Assembly: GCA_046348585.1 (NCBI GenBank) | Contig: JAXMDZ010000001.1 | Location: 372,001-436,000 of the forward strand | Direction: 5' to 3' | DNA from: JADZAI01 sp046348585 | GTDB lineage: Bacteria; Pseudomonadota; Alphaproteobacteria; Micropepsales; Micropepsaceae | Length of the DNA: 64,000 bases | Shown here: positions 15,158-24,625 of the stretch, piece after piece | How positions within the stretch are numbered: position 1 is the first letter of the stretch | Layout of the letters: the number at the start of each line of letters is the position of its first letter | Made by a program: the position numbers and the translations under genes | The notes under the pieces: generated by a model | Databases searched by the model: none | Seen by the model: the letters and a program-made list of their open reading frames with translations, nothing else | Told to the model about the DNA's origin: nothing

Positions 15158-16366
15158 TCAGGCGCGCTCGAACACCGCAGCGACGCCCTGCCCGCCGCCG
15201 ACGCACATCGTCTCCAGCCCGTAGCGCGCGCCGCGCCGCTGCATTTCGTTCAGCATGGTCGCGAGGATGCGCACGCCGGTCGCGGCGATCGGGTGGCCGA
15301 GCGAGATGCCCGAGCCGTTGACGTTGAGGATCGAGCGGTCGTCCCAGCCCCAGCCCTTGAGCACGCCGAGCACCTGGCAGGCGAAGGCCTCGTTCAGTTC
15401 GACGAGGCCGATGTCGGACCACGAGAGGCCGGTCTTGGCGAAGAGCCGCTGCACGGCGGGAACCGGGCCGAGGCCCATGGTCGCCGGGTGGCAGCCCGCC
15501 GCCGCCCAGCCGACGAGGAAGCCGGAGGGCTGAAGGCCGAGATCGGCGAGGCGGTCCTCGGCGACGACGAGGCAGCAGGCGGCCGCGTCGTTCTGCTGGC
15601 TGGAATTGCCGGCGGTGACGACGCCGTCCTTCATCAGCGGCTTCAGCGCCGCCATCGAGGCGGCGGTGGCGTCGGCGCGGATGCCTTCGTCCTTCGCGAA
15701 CAGCACCGGATCGCCCTTCTTCTGCGGCACGGCGACCGGCGCGATCTCGCCGTCGAACCTGCCCGCCGCCCAGGCGGCGGCGGCGCGCGCATGGCTTTCG
15801 GCGGCGTAGGCGTCGCTCGCCTCGCGCGTGACGCCGCATTCCTTCGCCACGTTCTCGGCCGTTTCGATCATGCCGCTGATGCGGCCGAAGCGTTCGACCG
15901 GCTGCGAGCGTTCGCGGCCGCGCTCAAGCCGGTCGTGCAGCTTGACGCTGCCCGCCCGCGCCCCGGCGCGCATGTCGGTGGTGTAGTATTCGACTTGGCT
16001 CATGCTTTCGACGCCGCCCGCCAGGACGACATCGGCGGCCCCCGACTGCACCATCATCGCGGCGGTGGTGACGGCGGTAAGGCCGCCGCCGCAGCGCCGG
16101 TCGAGCTGCATCCCCGGCACCTCGATCGGCAGGCCCGCCGCCAGCCCCGCCCAGCGCCCGACGCAGGGCGTTTCGCCGCTGGCGTAGGACTGGGCGAAGA
16201 CGATGTCCTCGACCAGCATCGGGTCGATGCCGGTGCGCGCCATCACTTCCCTGACGACGGTCGCGGCGAGGGTTTCGACCGGCACCTGGGCGAGCGCGCC
16301 GAGGAAGCGGGCGACCGGCGTGCGGACCGGGGCGACGATGGCGGCGCGGCGAAGGGCTTTGGGCAT
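15158..16366 (-). CDS. Acetyl-CoA acyltransferase (thiolase)
   Basis: It catalyses thiolytic cleavage or Claisen condensation of acyl-CoA. The 402-residue protein has the nucleophilic Cys92 in LDRRCGGGLTAV, the GHPIAATG histidine motif and the C-terminal CVGGGQGVAAVF with the second catalytic Cys. The RRCGGG sequence differs from the common QCGSG/NRFCSSG blocks, placing it in a divergent subgroup often found with degradation genes. It is divergent from the Baeyer-Villiger monooxygenase gene, with 161 bp between the starts. Confidence 0.93.
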   Translation of the reverse strand: MPKALRRAAIVAPVRTPVARFLGALAQVPVETLAATVVREVMARTGIDPMLVEDIVFAQSYASGETPCVGRWAGLAAGLPIEVPGMQLDRRCGGGLTAVTTAAMMVQSGAADVVLAGGVESMSQVEYYTTDMRAGARAGSVKLHDRLERGRERSQPVERFGRISGMIETAENVAKECGVTREASDAYAAESHARAAAAWAAGRFDGEIAPVAVPQKKGDPVLFAKDEGIRADATAASMAALKPLMKDGVVTAGNSSQQNDAAACCLVVAEDRLADLGLQPSGFLVGWAAAGCHPATMGLGPVPAVQRLFAKTGLSWSDIGLVELNEAFACQVLGVLKGWGWDDRSILNVNGSGISLGHPIAATGVRILATMLNEMQRRGARYGLETMCVGGGQGVAAVFERA

Positions 16367-16454
16367 GGGCGTGCGGTCCGGCGTTTCCTGAAAGTCCTGC
16401 GCGGCGGTGTAGCGGATTTGCGAGCCGGCGCAATGGACGCGGCGCGCCCGACTT

Positions 16455-16482
16455 GATGATCGCGCGGCGAGGGGCGATCATC
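16455..16482. promoter_or_regulatory. Inverted repeat between the thiolase and BVMO genes
   Basis: GATGATCGC (16455-16463) and GCGATCATC (16474-16482) form perfect 9-bp arms around 10 bp in the divergent promoter region. TTGATG (16453-16458) with a 17-bp spacer to GATCAT (16476-16481) is a possible weak promoter overlapping the repeat, which would suit an operator. No regulator gene lies next to it. Confidence 0.4.
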
Positions 16483-16527
16483 CCCGGCACAACAAGAAAC
16501 TCGTTACGAGACTTCGGAGGGTACCCC

Positions 16528-18453
16528 ATGAGCGAAGACGCCGCGCTGGACGAGGCGCTGAAGGCCGCGCACATCCCCACGCTGATGCTGGCGCTGGTCC
16601 ATCTGACCGGCGACGCCAGCCACCTGAAAGACGCGCCGCCGATCGTCTACGACCCGCTGGGCGACGGCCAGGGCGGCCTGCCGCCCGCCTGGCAGGAGGC
16701 GATGCGCACCAAGGCGCGCGAGGCCTGGCGCGCCTGGAAGGCGGGCAAGCCTCTTGCCGCCCAGCCGGATCAGGCGACGCTGCGCAGGATGATGGACACC
16801 ATCGCCGGCATGCCGATCCCCGAACATTACGTGCCGTTCCTGCTGGAGGAACTGGCGATGGACGGCGCGGACCCCAAGCGCCCCGCCCCGATCGCCCCCA
16901 AGCTGAAGGCCAGCGGCCGCAAGCTGAAAGTGCTGATCATCGGTGCGGGGATGTCGGGCCTTCTGTCGGGGCTGCGGCTGAAGCAGGCGGGGATCGATTT
17001 CGAGATCGTCGAGAAGAACGAGGATGTCGGCGGCACCTGGCTGGACAATCTCTATCCCGGCTGCCGGGTCGACAATCCGAGCCACATGTATTCGTACTCG
17101 TTCGAGGACAATCATGTCTGGCCCTATCTCTATTCGACCCAGCCGGTGCTGCTGGAGTATTTCCGCGGCGTCGCCAAGCGGCACGATCTGCGCCCGCATG
17201 TGCGCTTCGGGACGACCGTGGACGAGGCCCGTTTCGACGAGGCCGCCAATGTCTGGCGCGTCGCCGTGCGCGGCAAGGACGGCAAGGCCGAGACGCTGGT
17301 CGCCGATGCGGTCATCAGCGCGGTCGGGCAGCTGAACCAGCCGCGCTACCCGACCGAGATCGAGGGCTTCGGGACGTTCAAGGGTCCGGCCTTCCATTCG
17401 GCCCGCTGGGACCACGGCGTCGATCTGAAAGGCAAGGACGTGGCGGTGATCGGCACCGGGGCGAGCGCCTTCCAGTTCGTGCCGGCGATCGCCCCCGAGG
17501 TCGCGCACATGACGGTCTTCCAGCGCACGCCGCCCTGGCTGAGCCCGACGCCGGACTATCACTTCCCGACCTCGGAGGGCATGAACTGGCTGATCCGGAA
17601 CATGCCCTTCTACGACAAATGGTATCGCTTCTGGCTGTTCTGGATGGGCACCGACGGCATCTACGAGGCGATGAAGGCGGACCCCGCCTGGGACGGCAAC
17701 CCGCGCGCCGTCAGCCAGCTGAACGACGACATGCGCACGCTGTTCATCGAACTGATGAAGATGCAGCTCGCCGACCGCCCCGACCTGGTGGAGAAGGTGA
17801 TCCCCACCTATCCGCTGGGCGGCAAGCGCATGGTGCGCGACAACGGCGTGTGGCTGGGGGCGCTGAAGCGCGACAATGTCGATCTGGTGACCGGGAAGAT
17901 CGCCCGCATCGCGCCGGAGGGCGTCGTCACCGCCGACGGCGCGCTGCACAAGGCCGACGTGCTGATCTACGGCACCGGCTTCAAGGCGAGCTCGTTCCTC
18001 GACACCTACAAGATCTATGGCCGCGGCGGCGTCGAGCTGCACGAGGCCTGGAAGGGCGACGCGCGCGCCTATCTGGGGGTGAGCGCCCCCGGCTTCCCCA
18101 ATTTCTTCATGCTCTACGGCCCCAACACCAACATCGTCGTCAACGGCTCGATCATCTTCTTCTCCGAGTGCGGCGTGCGTTACATCATGGGCTGTCTCGA
18201 CCTTCTGGCCGAGAGCGGCGCGGCGACGATGGAAGTGCGCAAGGACGTGCACGACGCCTTCAACGCCAAGGTGGACGCGCAGAACGCGCGCATGGCCTGG
18301 GGCTCGCCCCATGTCAGTTCCTGGTACAAGAACGCGCTCGGCCGGGTCAGCCAGAACTGGCCGTTCCCGAACGTCGAATACTGGCAGGCGACGCTGAAGC
18401 CGAACCCGGACGATTTCATCCTGGATGGCGCGAAGGCGAAGGCCGCCGCCTAA
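16528..18453 (+). CDS. Type I Baeyer-Villiger monooxygenase, HAPMO-like
   Basis: It uses FAD, NADPH and O2 to insert oxygen next to a ketone. The 641-residue protein has a non-nucleotide-binding N-terminal region of about 130 residues, then the FAD motif VLIIGAGMSGLLSG (136-149). The BVMO fingerprint FxGxxxHxxxW(P/D) is seen as FKGPAFHSARWD (284-295), followed by the NADPH motif AVIGTGASAFQF. The long N-terminal extension and total length match 4-hydroxyacetophenone monooxygenase-type enzymes (about 640 residues), suggesting an aryl or alkyl ketone substrate. The start at 16528 has GGAGGG upstream. It overlaps the convergent MFS gene by 4 bp. Confidence 0.93.
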   Translation: MSEDAALDEALKAAHIPTLMLALVHLTGDASHLKDAPPIVYDPLGDGQGGLPPAWQEAMRTKAREAWRAWKAGKPLAAQPDQATLRRMMDTIAGMPIPEHYVPFLLEELAMDGADPKRPAPIAPKLKASGRKLKVLIIGAGMSGLLSGLRLKQAGIDFEIVEKNEDVGGTWLDNLYPGCRVDNPSHMYSYSFEDNHVWPYLYSTQPVLLEYFRGVAKRHDLRPHVRFGTTVDEARFDEAANVWRVAVRGKDGKAETLVADAVISAVGQLNQPRYPTEIEGFGTFKGPAFHSARWDHGVDLKGKDVAVIGTGASAFQFVPAIAPEVAHMTVFQRTPPWLSPTPDYHFPTSEGMNWLIRNMPFYDKWYRFWLFWMGTDGIYEAMKADPAWDGNPRAVSQLNDDMRTLFIELMKMQLADRPDLVEKVIPTYPLGGKRMVRDNGVWLGALKRDNVDLVTGKIARIAPEGVVTADGALHKADVLIYGTGFKASSFLDTYKIYGRGGVELHEAWKGDARAYLGVSAPGFPNFFMLYGPNTNIVVNGSIIFFSECGVRYIMGCLDLLAESGAATMEVRKDVHDAFNAKVDAQNARMAWGSPHVSSWYKNALGRVSQNWPFPNVEYWQATLKPNPDDFILDGAKAKAAA

Positions 18454-19736
18454 GGCCGGGTCCGGCCCGCGACGAAGACGGCGGCGGCGCCCACCAGCGT
18501 CGCCGCCGCGACGTAGAAGGCAGGCCCCATCGGCGTGAGGCTCGCCAGATAGGCGGTGAGCGGCGGCGTCGCCGCGCCGAACACCGCATAGGCGGTGTTG
18601 TAGGCGAAGGAGACGCCGCTGAAGCGCACGTCCGCCGGGAAGGCGCGCACCATCATGGTCGGCACGATGGTGACCGCGCCGACCGCGAGCCCGGCGAGGG
18701 CATAGATCGGCACAAGCAGGTCCGGCCGGACCGCCGCCCCGCCGAACAGCGTGAAGGCGGCGGCGACGAGACCCACGGCCGCGACCGCCATCACCGCCGG
18801 CTGACCGAAACGGTCGAGCGCCCAGCCGAAGCCGACCGCCGCGAGGGTGAGCGCCAGCGTCGCCGCGACGCTGGCGAGCGGCATGGCGGGGGCGAGTTCG
18901 GGATGGAGCTTCGTCAGCAGCGTCGGGGCCTGGAGGATCAGCACCACGATCGCGGCGGTGAGCATCCAGCTGCCGAGGAAGGAGAGGATCGCGGCCCGTT
19001 TGTGGCCGGCGAGGACGCGCCCGAGCGGCAGGCCGCGCGACAGTTCCGCGCGCTCGCGCATCGCCTCGAAGACCGGGGTCTCCTCAAGGAAGCGGCGCAG
19101 ATACATCGCGACGAGGCCGAACGCTCCGCCGGTGAGGAAGGGCACGCGCCAGGCCCAGTCGGCGACCGCCGCCGGGGTGAAGACCGTGTTGACGAGGAGC
19201 GCCATCAGCGAGCCGAGCAGGATGCCGAGCGTGAGGCCGCCGGTCAGCATGCCGCAGGCGAGGCCGACGCGGCTTTGCGGCACATGTTCGGCGACGAACA
19301 CCCAGGCCCCCGGCGCCTCGCCGCCGATCGCCGCACCCTGAAGGATTCGGAAGACCAGCAGCAGAACCGGCGCCGCATAGCCGAGCGTCGCATAGGCCGG
19401 CATCAGGCCGATCAGCAGCGTCGGCACCGCCATCAGGAAGACCGAGAGCACGAACATGCGCTTGCGCCCGACGAGATCGCCGAAATGCGCCATCACGAAG
19501 CCGCCGAGCGGGCGGGCGAGATAGCCGGCGGCGAAGAGGCCCCAGGTCTGCGCGAGGGCGAGCCATTCGGGCATGTCGGGCGGGAAGAAGACCTTGGCAA
19601 TGACCGCGGTGAAGAACACGAAGACGACGAAATCGTAGAACTCCAGCGCCCCGCCGAGCGAGGCGAGGAAGAGCGTGCGCACGTCGCGCGGCTGAAGGCC
19701 GCCGTCGCGCGCGGCGGCGCTGGTCGCGGTGTTCAT
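18450..19736 (-). CDS. MFS transporter, metabolite:H+ symporter type
   Basis: The 428-residue protein has about 12 membrane helices. Early LEFYDFVVFVFF and the loop 2-3 motif GDLVGRKRMF (the DxxGRK signature) place it in the MHS-type branch of the major facilitator family, along with FRILQGAAIGGEAPGAWVFVAEH, which is read here in parts. MHS transporters import organic acids, osmolytes or aromatic acids with protons. The gene is convergent with the BVMO gene and overlaps it by 4 bp, so a shared substrate pathway is possible but not shown. Confidence 0.9.
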   Translation of the reverse strand: MNTATSAAARDGGLQPRDVRTLFLASLGGALEFYDFVVFVFFTAVIAKVFFPPDMPEWLALAQTWGLFAAGYLARPLGGFVMAHFGDLVGRKRMFVLSVFLMAVPTLLIGLMPAYATLGYAAPVLLLVFRILQGAAIGGEAPGAWVFVAEHVPQSRVGLACGMLTGGLTLGILLGSLMALLVNTVFTPAAVADWAWRVPFLTGGAFGLVAMYLRRFLEETPVFEAMRERAELSRGLPLGRVLAGHKRAAILSFLGSWMLTAAIVVLILQAPTLLTKLHPELAPAMPLASVAATLALTLAAVGFGWALDRFGQPAVMAVAAVGLVAAAFTLFGGAAVRPDLLVPIYALAGLAVGAVTIVPTMMVRAFPADVRFSGVSFAYNTAYAVFGAATPPLTAYLASLTPMGPAFYVAAATLVGAAAVFVAGRTRP

Positions 19737-19805
19737 CGAAATCCCCCCGGACGTCCTGGTCTTCAGCGATCAGTAGCCCTGCGGCGCACCGGCGGGCAAT
19801 GCCCG

Positions 19806-21035
19806 TCAGAGCGCGCGGATGCGGGCGATGAGCGCCTTCGGGTCGACCCAGAAGGGCTTGTGCGGGGCGCTCCAGTCGCGGTTGAGCGTCTCGCCCTCGA
19901 AGACGCCGTAGGCGAGGCCGCGCGAGCCGAAGAGATTCATGTGCGCGGCGATCCAGTGCGGCTCGGATTCGATATCGACGACGATCGTGCCCGGACGGCA
20001 GAAGACCGTGTTGAACATCGCCGAGCCCGCCGCGCCGACCACGATGCGGGCCGAGGCGAAGCGCCGGATCTGGTCGGCCATGCTCATTTCGTGCGGCAGG
20101 ATGGTCTCGAAACCCTCCGCTTCGAGGGCCTCGGCGATCTCCGCCTCGTTCAGCATCACCCGCGCGCCCGAGCCTTCCGGGTTCCAGCCCCGGCGCGAGA
20201 CGAAGAGGCGCTCGCCCGCCGACGGATCGGCATAGCGGGCGGCGATCTCGTCGAAGAGCGCGACCGCCTCGGCGTCGAGCATCGCGTGTCCGGTGCGGAA
20301 CGAGGGGATCGCCGCGCGCTCGATGTCGTAGACGACGTCGCGGCGCTGGAGGACGAGGCGTTCCTCGGCGATGCCGAGCATGCCCAGAAGGTCGATCATC
20401 GTGCGCCCGAGCCAGGGCACGAGCACGCGCCAGTCGCTGGGCCAGGCTTCGCGGCCGATCAGCTTGGGCACGACGCGGAAGAGGAACGAGCCGTAGTTCG
20501 GGCCTTCGAGCGAGACCAGCGAGACGACGCCGCCGTCCAGCTTTTCGACCCGCTGCGCCTTCGGGTCGATGCGGAAGGCGCCGGGACGCCCGCCCGCGGT
20601 GAGGCCGGTATATTCGTTGCGGAACGGATCGCCGGAGAACAGCGCGGCGGCGAAGCGCTCCTGCTCCGCGCCGGGGGCGTGCGATTCGTCGGTGAAGAGG
20701 CGGCCGTCGCGCGTGACGTAGCTGCGAAAGCCCACCTGGAACACCCGGCGCGCGGCGACGACGAACGAAGGCGGCAGCGTGAACGTGTAAGGCCCGGCGT
20801 CGGGCAGCAGGCCGACGCCGCCCGGATCGTCGTGGAAGAGGATCTTCGGGCGGACGATGGGGCGCGGCGTGCCGGGCGGCGCGACGGCGACGGCGAGCGG
20901 CGCGTCGCAGGTCCACATTTCGTCCGGCGCGATGTGCGGCAGGGCGAGCGGCGGCGCATAGACGAGATCGGCCGGCATGTCCGCGGCCGGTTCGGAGAAA
21001 GTGCGCGCGATACGCCGCTGGATACGCCTCAACAT
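19806..21035 (-). CDS. Glycosyltransferase family 61 protein
   Basis: The 409-residue protein carries a GT61/DUF563 domain in its C-terminal two thirds: GPNYGSFLFRVVPKL, LFVSRRGWNPEGS, and GAAGSAMFNTVFCRPG near residue 330, the family hallmark. GT61 enzymes in bacteria add sugars to capsule, exopolysaccharide or lipopolysaccharide. The start at 21035 is favoured over a frame 25 codons longer because the basic N-terminus (MLRRIQRRIARTF) is a sensible beginning. It stands alone without other polysaccharide genes nearby, so its acceptor is unknown. Confidence 0.85.
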   Translation of the reverse strand: MLRRIQRRIARTFSEPAADMPADLVYAPPLALPHIAPDEMWTCDAPLAVAVAPPGTPRPIVRPKILFHDDPGGVGLLPDAGPYTFTLPPSFVVAARRVFQVGFRSYVTRDGRLFTDESHAPGAEQERFAAALFSGDPFRNEYTGLTAGGRPGAFRIDPKAQRVEKLDGGVVSLVSLEGPNYGSFLFRVVPKLIGREAWPSDWRVLVPWLGRTMIDLLGMLGIAEERLVLQRRDVVYDIERAAIPSFRTGHAMLDAEAVALFDEIAARYADPSAGERLFVSRRGWNPEGSGARVMLNEAEIAEALEAEGFETILPHEMSMADQIRRFASARIVVGAAGSAMFNTVFCRPGTIVVDIESEPHWIAAHMNLFGSRGLAYGVFEGETLNRDWSAPHKPFWVDPKALIARIRAL

Positions 21036-21117
21036 GACCGCTCGCCGTCCAAGAAATCCGGCATCGTCCCCCCGCCGGTCCTGATTGCGGCGGAGGCCCG
21101 GCGCTGTCAACCCGCGG

Positions 21118-21939
21118 CTATTTCAGATCGCCGTGACGGCGCACGATCACCGACTGGCTGGCGGTCGCCATCAGCGTGCCGTCCTCCGCGAACAGCCGCA
21201 TCGCGCCGTGGCCGAAGCCGCCATGAACGGCGTGGATGAAGATGTCGCAGAGCACCCATCCGGTCGGGACCAGGTGGACGATGCGGATCGTGTTGTCGAG
21301 GCTGTTGCCGCCGGCGTGGATGCCGAGCGCATTGCCGATGCCCGAGGGAACGTGATCGGCGAAGATCGCCAGCATCGCCGCGTCGATCGGCTCGCCCGTC
21401 TTGGGCCGCATCCAGAGGATGAGGCGGCCGTCCTCGCTGGGCGGATACTCCGCCGCCGTGCCGCTGAAGCCGTAGCGGCCCTTGGCGAGGCGCAGCTCGA
21501 TCTGGCCGTGCAGATCGCTCTCGTCGGAGCGCCAGTGCTGCACCGGCGCGCAGTCTTCGGGCCGGGCGACGTCGGGCGCGTGGACCCATTGGCGCGAGAT
21601 GTCGCCGGGGCGCGCGCCGAGCGCGGCGTTGACGGTGAAGATCTCGGCGTCGCCGACATGGCCGATCACCCGCGCCTGGCTGGTCGAATTGCCGGCCACC
21701 GGCACGCGCACGTCGAGATCGACCACCGAGGGCGGCCGCGCGAAGGAGAGATATTGCGCCGTCGCCCAGATCACGGGCCGCGCGCAGGTGCGCTCCAGCG
21801 CCACGATCCCCGCCGCGAGGCCGACGCCGCCGAACATGAACGAGCGGCCCGGCGGGCCGACGCAGAGATTTTCGGCGAGCGGCAGATACCAGCGGTGCGG
21901 ATTGTGGGTCGATTTGAGGTCGAGGATGCGTGTGGACAT
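21118..21939 (-). CDS. Acyl-CoA thioesterase II (TesB-like, double hotdog)
   Basis: It hydrolyses acyl-CoA to free acid and CoA. The 273-residue protein has two hotdog halves: the first contains GGVGLAAGIVALERT and the second IFADHVPSGIGNALG, with the catalytic Asp in ADH followed by GNSLDNTIRI and the C-terminal HGAMRLFAEDGTLMATASQ. The start at 21939 (MSTRILDL) is preferred over one ten codons earlier. It is on the same strand as, and 72 bp from, the end of hutF but is functionally closer to the lipid genes. Confidence 0.88.
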   Translation of the reverse strand: MSTRILDLKSTHNPHRWYLPLAENLCVGPPGRSFMFGGVGLAAGIVALERTCARPVIWATAQYLSFARPPSVVDLDVRVPVAGNSTSQARVIGHVGDAEIFTVNAALGARPGDISRQWVHAPDVARPEDCAPVQHWRSDESDLHGQIELRLAKGRYGFSGTAAEYPPSEDGRLILWMRPKTGEPIDAAMLAIFADHVPSGIGNALGIHAGGNSLDNTIRIVHLVPTGWVLCDIFIHAVHGGFGHGAMRLFAEDGTLMATASQSVIVRRHGDLK

Positions 21940-22011
21940 CGAATATCCGTCGAAATGCGGTTGCCGCACGAGTAGTCGGTCCCGCCCCGTTTGAAAACCG
22001 TGACGCGGGGG

Positions 22012-23358
22012 TCAGCCGAGGCCGGCGAGCGCCTGGCGGTAGCGTCCGGCGAGCGCCGCGCGGGCGACATGGCGGCCGTCCGCGACGATCCGCCGTCCCC
22101 CCCGCCAGACCGAGGCGATGGGCGCGCCCGCGAAGATCCAGGCGTCGAGGAGCGCGTCGTCCTTCGCCAGCGCGAGCGCCGGGCTGGCGGCGTCGAGCGC
22201 GACGAGATCGGCGGGGGCGCCGGGCGCGATGCCGGGCGCGGAAAGGCCGAGCGCCCGGTTGCCGCCCGCGAGCGCCGCATCGAACAGGCGGCGGCCGGTC
22301 GAGCCGTGCGGCGGGGCGAGCACATTGCGCGCCCGGCGGACGAGGCGCTGGATGTATTCCAGCGCCTTCAGCTCGTCCGCCGCCGAGATGAGGATGTTGG
22401 AATCGGTGCCGATGCCGAAGCGGCCGCCGGCGGCGAGATAGGCGGGGGCCGGAAAGACGCCGTCGCCGAGATTGGATTCGGTGACCGGGCAGAGCCCCGC
22501 CGTCGCGCTGCTTTGCGCCAGGCGTTTCGTTTCCGATTCGGTGAGATGGGTCGCATGGACGAGGCACCAGCGCGCATCGAGGCCGATCCGGTCGAGCAGC
22601 ACGTCCACCGGGCGCGCGCCGAAATGGGCGAGGCAGTCCTCGACCTCGCGGGTCTGTTCGGCGGCGTGGATGTGGATGGGGCCGCCCTTAGCCAGCGCGG
22701 CGACGGCGCGGACCTCGTCAAGCGTCGCGGCGCGCAGCGAGTGCGGAGCGACGCCGAGCCGGGCGTCTTTAAGCGGCGCGATCGCCGCGCGGCAGCAATC
22801 CAGCAGCGCCGCGTAGCCGTCCGGCGTGTTGAGGAAGCGCGCCTGACGGGGGCCTGGGGCCGCGCCGCCGAAATTGCCGTGCGCATAGAAGACCGGCAGC
22901 AGCGTGAGGCCGATGCCGGCGCTAGCGGCGGCGGCGGCGATGCGTTCGGCGAGTTCGGCGCGATTCGCATAAGGCGCGCCGTCCGGGGTGTGGTGGAGAT
23001 AGTGGAATTCGCCGACCGTGGTGAACCCGGCCTCGGCCATCTCGGCGAAGGCGAGCGCGGCGAGCGCCTCGATCCGGTCCGGGTCGAGCGTCAGCACGAA
23101 GCGATACATCGTCTCGCGCCAGGTCCAGAAATCGTCGTCCGCCGGACCCGCCGCTTCCGCAAGCCCCGCCATGCCGCGCTGGAAGGCGTGGCTGTGAACA
23201 TTGGCGAGGCCAGGAAAGGCGGGGCCGTGGCGGTCGTCGCCGGGGGCTGGCGCGACGCCGGTTTCGACCGACGCGATGCTGTTGCCTTCGATGCGGGCAC
23301 GCACGCCCGTTGCCCATCCGGTGGGCAGAAGGGCTTGGGTGAACCAGAGCGACACCAT
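22012..23358 (-). CDS. hutF: Formimidoylglutamate deiminase
   Basis: It converts N-formimidoyl-L-glutamate to N-formyl-L-glutamate and ammonia, the first step of the two-step hut branch that ends with HutG. The 448-residue amidohydrolase shows metal ligands in LANVHSHAFQRGMAG, then HYLHHTPDGAPYA, HIHAAEQTREVEDC and GTDSNI. Its start (MVSLWFTQALLP) is typical; an in-frame ATG lies five codons earlier. It is divergent from hutI with only 52 bp between the two start codons, so both promoters must overlap or nearly overlap. Confidence 0.95.
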   Translation of the reverse strand: MVSLWFTQALLPTGWATGVRARIEGNSIASVETGVAPAPGDDRHGPAFPGLANVHSHAFQRGMAGLAEAAGPADDDFWTWRETMYRFVLTLDPDRIEALAALAFAEMAEAGFTTVGEFHYLHHTPDGAPYANRAELAERIAAAAASAGIGLTLLPVFYAHGNFGGAAPGPRQARFLNTPDGYAALLDCCRAAIAPLKDARLGVAPHSLRAATLDEVRAVAALAKGGPIHIHAAEQTREVEDCLAHFGARPVDVLLDRIGLDARWCLVHATHLTESETKRLAQSSATAGLCPVTESNLGDGVFPAPAYLAAGGRFGIGTDSNILISAADELKALEYIQRLVRRARNVLAPPHGSTGRRLFDAALAGGNRALGLSAPGIAPGAPADLVALDAASPALALAKDDALLDAWIFAGAPIASVWRGGRRIVADGRHVARAALAGRYRQALAGLG

Positions 23359-23410
23359 GGCGTTCCATACCATGCTGACGGACGGGGCCAAGACGGATAG
23401 GGTCCGCCCC

Positions 23411-24625
23411 ATGCAGTGTGATCGCGTCTGGACGCGCGCGCGGCTGGCGCCGATGGCGGCGGCGGGGCCGTGGCTGATCGAGGACGGCATCGTCGCGGCG
23501 CGCGGCGGGCGGATCGTCCATGCCGGGCCAGCCGCCGACGCGCCGCGCCTCAAGGCGGCGGAGACGATCGATTGCGGCGGCCGTCTGCTGACGCCGGGCC
23601 TCATCGACTGCCACACCCATCTGGTGTTCGCAGGCGATCGCGCCGCCGAGTTCGAGAAGCGCATCGCCGGCGCGAGCTACGAGGAAATCGCACGCGGCGG
23701 CGGCGGCATCGTTTCGACCGTCGCGGCGACGCGGGCGGCGAGCGAGGACGATCTCGTCGCCGCCGCCCTACCCCGGCTCGACGCGCTGCTCGCCGAGGGC
23801 GTCACCACGGTGGAGGTGAAGTCGGGCTATGGCCTGACGATTGCCGACGAAGCGAAGATGCTGCGCGCCGCGCGGCGGCTGGGCGAAGCGCGCGACGTGA
23901 GGATCGTGCCGACCTTTCTCGGCGCGCATACCGTGCCCGGCGAGATGAAGGCGGACCGCGCGCGCTATCTCGATCTCGTCTGCGAGGCGATGATTCCGGC
24001 CGTCGCCGCCGCCGGACTCGCCGCCGCCGTCGATGCCTTCTGTGAAACCATCGCCTTCTCGCCCGGCGAGACGGCGCGGGTGTTCGAGGCGGCGCGGCGT
24101 CACGGCCTCGCGGTGAAGCTGCATGCCGATCAATTGTCGGATCAGGGCGGCGGGGCGCTCGCCGCCCGCTTCGGCGCGCTGTCGGCCGATCATCTGGAGC
24201 ATCTGAGCGCGGAGGGCGCGGCGGCGATGGCCCGGGCCGGGACCGTCGCCGTGCTGCTGCCCGGCGCGTTCTACTTCACCCGCGAGACGAGGCCGCCGCC
24301 GGTCGATCTGCTGCGAAGCTGCGGCGTGCGCATCGCGCTGGCGACGGACTGCAATCCAGGCACATCGCCGCTGACCTCGATCCTCATGGCGATGAACATG
24401 GGGGCGACGCTGTTCCGCCTGACCGTCGCGGAATGCCTGGCGGGCGTCACGCGCGAGGCCGCCGCGGCGCTGGGCCTCGCCGACGAACGCGGCACGCTGG
24501 AGGCGGGCAAGGCCTGCGACCTCGCGATCTGGAATGCCGCAAGCCCGGCCGAACTGGTGTACCGGATGGGATTCAACCCGCTCCATGCGCGGGTGCGAGA
24601 GGGACGATGGGCGAATTTGCGATGA
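23411..24625 (+). CDS. hutI: Imidazolonepropionase
   Basis: It hydrolyses 4-imidazolone-5-propionate to N-formimidoyl-L-glutamate. The 404-residue amidohydrolase has DCHTHLVFAGDRAAEFE, GGGGIVSTVAATR, VEVKSGYGL, KLHADQLSDQGG and ATDCNPGTSP, covering the metal and substrate sites. The ATG at 23411 is the first in-frame start whose following sequence matches the family. Its stop overlaps the hutH start as ATGA, so the four genes hutI-hutH-hutG-hutU look like one translationally coupled operon. Confidence 0.97.
   Translation: MQCDRVWTRARLAPMAAAGPWLIEDGIVAARGGRIVHAGPAADAPRLKAAETIDCGGRLLTPGLIDCHTHLVFAGDRAAEFEKRIAGASYEEIARGGGGIVSTVAATRAASEDDLVAAALPRLDALLAEGVTTVEVKSGYGLTIADEAKMLRAARRLGEARDVRIVPTFLGAHTVPGEMKADRARYLDLVCEAMIPAVAAAGLAAAVDAFCETIAFSPGETARVFEAARRHGLAVKLHADQLSDQGGGALAARFGALSADHLEHLSAEGAAAMARAGTVAVLLPGAFYFTRETRPPPVDLLRSCGVRIALATDCNPGTSPLTSILMAMNMGATLFRLTVAECLAGVTREAAAALGLADERGTLEAGKACDLAIWNAASPAELVYRMGFNPLHARVREGRWANLR

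Noticed and set aside
17619..21239. Open frame of about 1200 codons on the plus strand
   Set aside because: It crosses the BVMO gene in another frame and then lies antisense to the MFS and GT61 genes. Arg/Glu/Gly-rich low-complexity sequence with no motif.
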